From: DASQBT01 sp049578545
Lineage (GTDB): Bacteria > Pseudomonadota > Gammaproteobacteria > Burkholderiales > Thiobacillaceae
Length of the DNA stretch: 12,224 nt
Assembly (NCBI GenBank): GCA_049578545.1
Contig: JBAUMF010000045.1
Location: 1 to 12,224, forward strand
Direction of reading: 5' to 3'
Below the pieces are notes generated by a model, which worked only from the letters and a program-made list of their open reading frames with translations, was not told where the DNA came from and did not search any database. Shown here in pieces: positions 7,360 to 12,224 of this stretch. The position numbers and the translations under genes are program-made. Each line of letters begins with the position of its first letter. The stretch's first letter is position 1.

Positions 7360-10125
7360 TTATGACGGTTGCGTGGCTCCCTCGGTAATGGCTGCCTGGG
7401 CGGCGGCCAGGCGGGCGATGGGCACGCGCGGACCGGAGCAGGAGACGTAGGTCAGGTTGATCTGGTGGCAGAAGCGGATAGAGGCCGGGTGGCCGCCGTG
7501 CTCGCCGCAAATGCCCACCTTCATGTCGGGACGGGTTCCGCGTCCCCAGCCCACCGCCAGTTGCATGAGCTTGCCCACACCCTTCACGTCCAGCACCTCG
7601 AACGGGTTGTCCTGAAGGATCCTGCTCTGGTTGTACATGGGCAGGAACTTGTTCTCGGCGTCTTCGCGCGAGAAGGAGAAGGTGGCCTGGGTCAGGTCAT
7701 TGGTGCCAAAGGAAAAGAACTCCGCCTCCTCGGCCAGGTTTTCTGCGCGCATGCAGGCGCGCACGACTTCCAGCATGGAGCCGAACTTGAAGTCGAGCTT
7801 GACGCCGTACGTGGCTTCCACGTCGGTGCGAATTTCCTCCACCCAGGACTTCACCCGCTTGAGCTCCTGGGCGGTGCACACCTGGGGCACCATGATCTCG
7901 GGATGCACCTCGATGCCGGCTTTCTGGCATTCGGCGGTGGCCTCGAGGATGGCGCGGATCTGCATGGCGTAGATCTCCGGATGGGTGAGGCCGAGCCGCA
8001 CGCCGCGGTGGCCCAGCATGGGGTTGACCTCGAACAGCGCCCGCACCTTCTTGAGCATGGTCTCCTTCTTCAGGATGGCCTCGTCCACCAGCGCGGGGTC
8101 GGCGGAGATCTGCACATGCGGATGGATGTCGCGCGTGCGGTAGATGAAATCGACCGCGTCGTGCAGTACCTGCATGCCGCGCACCGTGTCGCGCAGGGTG
8201 TGCAGTTGCTCCAGCTCGTCCACCAGCTGGTCGGCGGTGGGCAGGAATTCATGGATGGGCGGGTCCAGCAGGCGGATGGTGACCGGCCGCGGCGCCATGA
8301 CCCGGAAGATGCCGGCGAAGTCCTCGCGCTGGATCGGCAGCAGCTTGTTGAGCGCCACCTGGCGGTCGGCCGGCGTCTCGGCGACGATCATTTCGACCAC
8401 GATGGGCAGGCGTTCGACCGTGTTGAACATCCGCTCGGTGCGGCACAGGCCGATGCCCATGGCGCCGAACTTGATGGCCCGATCGGCGTCATGCGGGGTA
8501 TCGGCGTTGGCCATCACCTTCAGCCTGGCCATGCCGTCGGCCCAGGACAGCAGGGTGGCCAGCTCGGGCGTGAAGTCCGCCTCGATCATCGGCACCTGGC
8601 CCAGATAGACGTTGCCGGTGGTGCCGTCGATGGTGATGAGCGCACCCTCGCCGAATACCTGGTCGCCGACGACGGCCTGGCGGGTGTGGACGTCCACGTG
8701 GATGCCCTCGGCGCCGGCCACGCAGGGCTTGCCCATGCCGCGGGCGACGACGGCAGCATGCGAGGTCTTGCCGCCCCGGCTGGTAAGGATGCCCTGGCTG
8801 GCAAAGAAGCCATGGATGTCCTCCGGCTTGGTTTCCTCCCGCACCAGGATCACTCTTTCTCCCGCCCGGCCCAGCTTCTCGGCGCGGTCCGCGTCGAACA
8901 CGGCAATGCCGGAGGCCGCGCCGGGGGAGGCGGGCAGGCCCCGGGCCACCGGCCTGGCTTTGGTTTTCGGGTCGAGGCGGGGGAACAGCAGCTGTTCCAG
9001 AATCTCCGGCTGGATGCGCAGCAGGGCCTGGGTCTGGTCGATGAGGCCGTCGTTGACCATCTCCACCGAAGTACGCACCATGGCGGCGGCGTTCATTTTG
9101 CCGTTGCGGGTCTGCAGGCAGTACAGGGTGCCCTTTTCGATGGTGTATTCGTAGTCCTGCACTTCCTTGTAGTGCGATTCCAGCTGGTTCCTCAGTTCCA
9201 CCAGCTGGCGGTACAGGTCCGGCATTTCCTTTTCCAGTTCGACTACCGGCTTGGGCGTGCGGATGCCGGCCACCACGTCCTCGCCCTGCGCGTTGGTGAG
9301 GTACTCGCCGAACATGACGTTCTCGCCGGTGCCGGGGTCGCGGGTGAAGCCCACGCCGGTGGCCGAGTCGTCGCCCATGTTGCCGAACACCATGGCCACC
9401 ACGTTGACTGCGGTGCCGTTGGCCATCTCCGGGGTGATCTTGAACTCGCGCCGGTAATCGACCGCGCGCTTGCCGCCCCAGGAGTTGAACACCGCCTTGA
9501 TGGCGATTTCCAGCTGCGCGTAGGGGTCGGCCGGGAAGGGCTTGCCGGTGACGTGTTCCACCACCTTGAGAAAGCGCTCGGAGATGTCCGCCAGGTGCGC
9601 GGCGGACAGGCCCACGTCGTGCTTGACGCCGGCATCTGCCTTGACCGCGTTGAACTCGGTGTCGAATTCCTCTTCCGGCACGCCCAGGGCGACCTTGCCG
9701 AAGAGCTGGATGAAGCGGCGGTAGGCGTCGTAGCCGAAGCGTTCGTTGCCGGTTTGGGCGATGAGGCCGTGCAGGGTTTCCGCGTTGAGGCCGAGGTTGA
9801 GGATGGTGTCCATCATGCCCGGCATCGACATGGCCGAGCCGGAGCGGACCGACACGAGCAGGGGATTGTCGCGGCCGCCGAAGATCTTGCCGGAGGCGCG
9901 TTCGACCTCTGCCATGTGTTGGCGCACCTGGTCCAGCACGCCCATGGGCAGCTTGTGTTCCGGATCATCCAGATAGGCCAGGCAGGCCTCGGTGGTGATG
10001 ACGAAGCCCGGCGGCACGTTCAGGCCGATCTGGGTCATCTCGCACAGGTTGGCGCCCTTGCCGCCAAGCAGTTTCTTGTTCTTGCCGTCACCTTCGCTGA
10101 AGGCATATACCCACTTGCTGTTCAA
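7360..10125 (-). CDS. ppdK: Pyruvate, phosphate dikinase
   Basis: PPDK interconverts pyruvate + ATP + Pi and phosphoenolpyruvate + AMP + PPi in the cytoplasm, linking glycolysis and gluconeogenesis. The protein is 921 residues from the chosen start. The ATP-grasp half shows G21GKGANLCEM30, S92VRSGSAMSMPG103 and F260TRDPGTGEN269. The swivelling phosphohistidine domain has G451GKTSHAAV459, with catalytic H456. The pyruvate/PEP barrel has G559LCRTERMF567, G808TNDLTQ814 and G871ICGEHGG878, with catalytic C873. I chose the TTG at 10123-10125 because AAGGAG lies six bases upstream and the protein then begins with the normal NSKWVYAFSEGDG. An in-frame ATG at 10213-10215 would add thirty unrelated residues. 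Compared with Clostridium symbiosum PPDK as I recall it, about 40 extra residues lie between HEFLP (625-629) and NPMLGHRG (701-708). No PPDK regulatory kinase gene is visible nearby. GC is about 65%. Confidence 0.97.
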   Translation of the reverse strand: MNSKWVYAFSEGDGKNKKLLGGKGANLCEMTQIGLNVPPGFVITTEACLAYLDDPEHKLPMGVLDQVRQHMAEVERASGKIFGGRDNPLLVSVRSGSAMSMPGMMDTILNLGLNAETLHGLIAQTGNERFGYDAYRRFIQLFGKVALGVPEEEFDTEFNAVKADAGVKHDVGLSAAHLADISERFLKVVEHVTGKPFPADPYAQLEIAIKAVFNSWGGKRAVDYRREFKITPEMANGTAVNVVAMVFGNMGDDSATGVGFTRDPGTGENVMFGEYLTNAQGEDVVAGIRTPKPVVELEKEMPDLYRQLVELRNQLESHYKEVQDYEYTIEKGTLYCLQTRNGKMNAAAMVRTSVEMVNDGLIDQTQALLRIQPEILEQLLFPRLDPKTKARPVARGLPASPGAASGIAVFDADRAEKLGRAGERVILVREETKPEDIHGFFASQGILTSRGGKTSHAAVVARGMGKPCVAGAEGIHVDVHTRQAVVGDQVFGEGALITIDGTTGNVYLGQVPMIEADFTPELATLLSWADGMARLKVMANADTPHDADRAIKFGAMGIGLCRTERMFNTVERLPIVVEMIVAETPADRQVALNKLLPIQREDFAGIFRVMAPRPVTIRLLDPPIHEFLPTADQLVDELEQLHTLRDTVRGMQVLHDAVDFIYRTRDIHPHVQISADPALVDEAILKKETMLKKVRALFEVNPMLGHRGVRLGLTHPEIYAMQIRAILEATAECQKAGIEVHPEIMVPQVCTAQELKRVKSWVEEIRTDVEATYGVKLDFKFGSMLEVVRACMRAENLAEEAEFFSFGTNDLTQATFSFSREDAENKFLPMYNQSRILQDNPFEVLDVKGVGKLMQLAVGWGRGTRPDMKVGICGEHGGHPASIRFCHQINLTYVSCSGPRVPIARLAAAQAAITEGATQPS

Positions 10126-10131
10126 TGCTCG

Positions 10132-10137
10132 CTCCTT
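10132..10137 (-). promoter_or_regulatory. Ribosome binding site that fixes the ppdK TTG start
   Basis: AAGGAG on the minus strand ends six bases before the TTG at 10123-10125. No comparable site precedes the upstream in-frame ATG at 10213-10215. Further upstream, TTGCAG and TATAGC about 19 bases apart form a weak possible promoter, which I do not rate highly. Confidence 0.75.
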
Positions 10138-10317
10138 GAATTGGGACAAAATGATTCCGCTATACGGACCGGGCGCGACGCGCCTGCAACAGCCGAATTT
10201 TAACAGCCGATCCATGACAACACCGCGTGCACCGTCATTGTGTGGGCCGGCAGTTTTGATCTGCCCCGCGGTGAGGTGGTTGTGGACACCATGAGGCTGG
10301 GCTCGCTTCGACCGGGT

Positions 10318-10349
10318 TGCCTGGTCCGCAAGCCTTGTCGCAAAGACGG
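10318..10349 (+). repeat. Weak copy of the dispersed repeat between fic and ppdK
   Basis: The end CTTGTCGCAAAGACGGTTG matches the 3' end of the 7001-7034 unit (CTCGCAAAGACGG), and the start CCTGGTCCGCAAG is only loosely similar. The remainder of the gap between fic and ppdK holds no gene I can support. Confidence 0.4.
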
Positions 10350-10368
10350 TTGTATGAGTTGAGCGGTG

Positions 10369-11481
10369 CTACGGATAGGGTACGAATTCGTTTTCGTCGC
10401 GCTGCAGCAGTTGCATCAGCTTGGGGTGGATGAAGATCTTTTCCCTGCCGATCTGTTTCTCGGTCAGCACGCCGATTTCCACCAGTTTCTTCAGGTATTC
10501 GGATGCGGTCTGACGTTTGGCGATGCCTTTGTCAACGAGGTTGACTATGCGGCAATAGGGTTGTTCGAAGACTGCATCTGCCAGTTCGCGGCTGTAGATC
10601 TTGGGCAGTTTGTCGCGCACATGCATGACCGTGTGCTCGGCCAGGGCGCGGATGGCGGCAATCTTGGCACTGGTCCAGCGCGCGGTGTCTTCCACGGCGA
10701 GCAGCAGGTAGAGCAGCCAGTCTTCCCAGGCTTCCTCTGCGGTAACGCGCAGCAAGAGCCGATAGTAGTCGGTTTTGTGCTCGATGATATATCTGCTGAG
10801 GTAGAGGATGGGGAGATTAAGCAAACCTTCCTGTATCAGGAAAAGGCTGTTGAGCACTCGCCCGGTGCGGCCATTGCCATCGGCAAATGGATGTATGGCC
10901 TCGAACTGATAATGGCCGACAGCCATGCGGATGAGTGGGTCCAGTTCGGTGTGTTCGTGCATGAAGCGTTCCCAGTTGGCGAGCTTTTCTCGGATGACGT
11001 CTTCGCCCACCGGCGGGGTATAGATGACTTCCCCCGTTCGGTCCCCTTGCAGCGCTGTGCCTGGGACCTTGCGCACGGTCATTTCCCGACCCTTGATCTG
11101 GCTGCAGACAGCCTCGGCAGTTCGGGTGGAGAGTGGCAGCTTCTTCAGCGACTGGTAGCCCTCGGACAAAACTTTGCCGTAACGCAGAGCTTCCCTGGTG
11201 GCGGGGTCGGCGTGCTCTTCGGCCTGAATGTGCTGGAACAGCTTGTCGGTGGTGGTGACGATATTTTCAATCTCGGAACTTGCGCGCGCTTCCAGCAAAG
11301 GTAGCGTGTTGATAAGCATGGCCTGGTTGGGGATAAGCTCTGCCGCCTGCTTCAGTTCCGCAAGGGCAGAACTGGATTTGATGCATTGCTTCAGGACCGC
11401 TTTTGTTTCCAGATCGACTGCCGGAGGCAGGAGTGGCAAGGCGTTGTAGGGCTGGTCTGGTTTCCAGTTGGCAGTTATCAT
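10369..11481 (-). CDS. fic: Class II Fic family protein adenylyltransferase
   Basis: Fic enzymes transfer AMP from ATP to hydroxyl side chains of target proteins. The 370-residue protein has the full catalytic motif H197PFADGNGRTGR208, with the catalytic histidine at 197. Its own inhibitory helix, S68SEIEN73, fits the (S/T)xxxE(G/N) signature; E72 should block ATP gamma-phosphate binding. An N-terminal helix before the Fic domain makes it class II, so no separate antitoxin is needed. A C-terminal winged-helix-like region (about 310-355, with KRQTASEYLKKL) suggests nucleic-acid or partner contact. Length and motif positions agree with Shewanella oneidensis SoFic as I remember it. The ATG at 11479-11481 gives the family start ITANWKPDQPYN; an upstream in-frame start at 11565 adds 28 unrelated residues. 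No clear Shine-Dalgarno is present. The gene is divergent from the promoter region at 11506-11662, and its targets are unknown. Confidence 0.93.
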   Translation of the reverse strand: MITANWKPDQPYNALPLLPPAVDLETKAVLKQCIKSSSALAELKQAAELIPNQAMLINTLPLLEARASSEIENIVTTTDKLFQHIQAEEHADPATREALRYGKVLSEGYQSLKKLPLSTRTAEAVCSQIKGREMTVRKVPGTALQGDRTGEVIYTPPVGEDVIREKLANWERFMHEHTELDPLIRMAVGHYQFEAIHPFADGNGRTGRVLNSLFLIQEGLLNLPILYLSRYIIEHKTDYYRLLLRVTAEEAWEDWLLYLLLAVEDTARWTSAKIAAIRALAEHTVMHVRDKLPKIYSRELADAVFEQPYCRIVNLVDKGIAKRQTASEYLKKLVEIGVLTEKQIGREKIFIHPKLMQLLQRDENEFVPYP

Positions 11482-11505
11482 GTTTACAAATTTGGCATGT
11501 ATCCC

Positions 11506-11533
11506 TTGACAGCAAGTAGACAAAATGGATAAT
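11506..11533 (+). promoter_or_regulatory. Sigma-70-type promoter, plus strand
   Basis: TTGACA at 11506-11511 (a perfect -35) is separated by 16 bases from GATAAT at 11528-11533 (five of six for a -10). Transcription would begin near 11540, inside the palindrome at 11539-11555. It fires away from fic, towards the ATG at 11730. Its -35 box lies 25 bp from the fic start codon, so fic control and this promoter may interact. Confidence 0.6.
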
Positions 11534-11538
11534 CCAAA

Positions 11539-11555
11539 CCACCTTGGCAAGGTGG
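11539..11555. promoter_or_regulatory. 17-bp perfect palindrome, probable operator
   Basis: CCACCTTG, a central G, then CAAGGTGG: the 8-bp arms pair exactly. The palindrome covers the predicted start point of the sigma-70-type promoter, a classic repressor position. A one-base loop makes it a poor RNA hairpin, so dimeric protein binding is likelier. The regulator is not identified. Confidence 0.55.
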
Positions 11556-11616
11556 CAAATGGCACATGTCGGAATAATTTACATTCTATACTTGCGGTGT
11601 CGTTAATTGCTTACTA

Positions 11617-11637
11617 ACTTATTGTATTTTAATAAGT
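11617..11637. promoter_or_regulatory. 21-bp AT-rich palindrome upstream of the sigma-54 site
   Basis: ACTTATT (11617-11623) and AATAAGT (11631-11637) are exact inverted copies around the 7-base spacer GTATTTT. The palindrome ends nine bases before the sigma-54 -24 element. It could bind an activator, a repressor or a bending protein. In AT-rich DNA part of this symmetry could be chance. Confidence 0.4.
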
Positions 11638-11646
11638 GTATTAAGA

Positions 11647-11662
11647 CGGCACAATTCTTGCA
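11647..11662 (+). promoter_or_regulatory. Sigma-54 (RpoN) promoter
   Basis: CGGCACAATTCTTGCA fits the TGGCAC-N5-TTGCW consensus at every specified position except the first base, with exact GG-N10-GC spacing. Transcription should start near 11673, about 57 bases before the ATG at 11730. Such promoters need an AAA+ enhancer-binding activator; none is encoded in the window. In betaproteobacteria many of them precede PEP-CTERM genes, but no such gene is seen here. Confidence 0.75.
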
Positions 11663-11729
11663 GTGCCTATAAGTAAAATCGAATATACAGAACGCTAGAA
11701 TATTGCCGATAATTCAGACAGGAGAAACC

Positions 11730-11960
11730 ATGGATACGATTCAATCAAATGGCTTAGCGTTGGAATACCAACGAGAATATGGCACTGCCAGGCGGTATGT
11801 TGATATCTCTGATGTCAGAGACTATCCCCATGGAGGCCGCGTAGGCCGCGTCTTTGGTCCTGGCTTCTTTGAACAGATCGGCAGCTTGAGCTTCGTTAAG
11901 ATTACTTCTCTCGACCATGATATTGGTAATCCGGTTTTGATCAGCAAGGATTCCATCTAG
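11730..11960 (+). CDS. Hypothetical ORF downstream of the tandem promoters, antisense to the ClpP-like gene
   Basis: The ATG at 11730-11732 has AGGAG at 11720-11724 and stands behind the sigma-70 and sigma-54 promoters, so the start region looks genuine. The 76-residue reading begins MDTIQSNGLALEYQREYG and matches no family I know. From 11754 on it lies opposite the conserved 3' end of the ClpP-like gene, so that part is probably a shadow of the other strand. The simplest reading is that only the first eight codons are the real start of a gene, cut off where the ClpP-like segment begins. A true antisense overlap remains possible. Confidence 0.25.
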   Translation: MDTIQSNGLALEYQREYGTARRYVDISDVRDYPHGGRVGRVFGPGFFEQIGSLSFVKITSLDHDIGNPVLISKDSI

Positions 11961-12224
11961 CATTTCCTGAGCATTTTTTTGTTCGATGCGCATCTGCTGC
12001 TGGACATCGAAACCAACTCCGTGAAACATAAAAGTGGAATGTGGACATGCATATCTCTCGTCGCCAGCAAGAAAGATCGCATTCGAGCTATGGTCGAAAG
12101 TGGTGTACAGGCTGACTTGGAAGTGAGTGGTTGAGGCGGTGGAGATTTTTGTTGGACAATTTGATTGTCGAGATCGAAAGACCAACGAAAGGCAACCTCC
12201 ACCATGGGTAAGGATAAGCAAGAA
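11754..12224 (-). CDS. ClpP-like serine protease, 5' part outside window, possibly frame-disrupted
   Basis: The reading is open from the window end to TAA at 11754-11756 (156 residues seen). Numbering from the window edge, L2LILTHGGG10 resembles the ClpP INSPGG oxyanion segment. H45SSNAIFLAG54 should hold the nucleophile S46, and P61HSTFMFHGV70 the catalytic H68. I80-E-Q-like helix residues, then VERSNLNEAQ and ASMGIVSDIRDI, follow as in ClpP-fold proteases. The usual third residue (ClpP Asp in a DRD-like motif) is Ser here. Between HGG and S46 there are about ten more residues than in E. coli ClpP, and this stretch looks unlike the family, whereas the next frame reads EVAFRWSFDLDNQIV near 12199-12155. 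One or two compensating frameshifts are therefore likely, and the gene may be decayed. GC is about 46%, which suggests an acquired segment. Confidence 0.7.
   Translation of the reverse strand, partial: FLLILTHGGGCLSLVFRSRQSNCPTKISTASTTHFQVSLYTTFDHSSNAIFLAGDERYACPHSTFMFHGVGFDVQQQMRIEQKNAQEMLDGILADQNRITNIMVERSNLNEAQAADLFKEARTKDAAYAASMGIVSDIRDINIPPGSAIFSLVFQR

Noticed and set aside
7369..10203. A 944-codon open frame on the plus strand opposite ppdK
   Set aside because: Its His/Gly/Ala/Val/Leu-rich translation matches nothing. It arises from the codon usage of high-GC ppdK, whose own reading has complete PPDK motifs.
10126..10215. Thirty-residue N-terminal extension of PPDK from the ATG at 10215
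   Set aside because: The family begins at NSKWVYAF, and the TTG there has a strong AAGGAG at ideal spacing. The extension lacks a ribosome binding site and resembles no PPDK.
1..12224. tRNA, rRNA, intact insertion sequence or integrase
   Set aside because: I saw no tRNA-like cloverleaf, rRNA segment, transposase or recombinase reading on either strand, so the accessory block cannot be assigned to a particular mobile element.

Overview
The window most likely comes from a betaproteobacterial chromosome, probably in the Nitrosomonadales/Thiobacillus neighbourhood. The grounds are about 65% GC in the core genes, a KefC-type antiporter next to pyruvate phosphate dikinase, a trace of nnrU, a near-consensus sigma-54 promoter, and a dispersed GGATTGCTTCGTCACTG-type repeat in most intergenic gaps. 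This placement is inference, since nothing in the window is species-diagnostic. All convincing genes lie on the minus strand, so the window reads right to left.

Layout. (1) 1-418 is the N-terminal part of a helix-hairpin-helix protein related to the PolX N-terminus. (2) 419-751 holds a frameshifted, truncated nnrU start plus copies of the dispersed repeat. (3) 752-4967 is an accessory block of about 50-55% GC in sampled lines. It contains a NERD nuclease-UvrD-like helicase, a 259-bp gap with an inverted repeat, and a PD-(D/E)XK-DUF2075 nuclease-helicase preceded by a 38-codon ORF. (4) 5119-6894 is a KefC-like antiporter. (5) 6895-7359 is a gene-free cluster of degenerate palindromic repeats ending in a hairpin. 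(6) 7360-10125 is ppdK, with a TTG start behind a strong ribosome binding site. (7) 10369-11481 is a class II Fic AMP-transferase. (8) 11482-11729 is an AT-rich control region with a sigma-70-type promoter, a 17-bp palindrome, a 21-bp palindrome and a sigma-54-type promoter, all serving the plus strand. (9) 11754 to the window end is the C-terminal part of a ClpP-like serine protease whose 5' half looks frame-disrupted.

How the parts relate. KefC and PPDK are housekeeping-type genes (potassium/proton exchange under stress; interconversion of pyruvate and phosphoenolpyruvate). The two adjacent nuclease-helicase fusions are the best candidate for an undescribed system: both keep a complete nuclease site and complete SF1 helicase motifs, lie in the same orientation, and differ in base composition from their flanks. 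A phage or plasmid defence role is plausible by family association but is not shown by the sequence. The plus-strand control region is the second unusual element: it is densely organised, yet the only ORF behind it runs antisense across the end of the ClpP-like gene.
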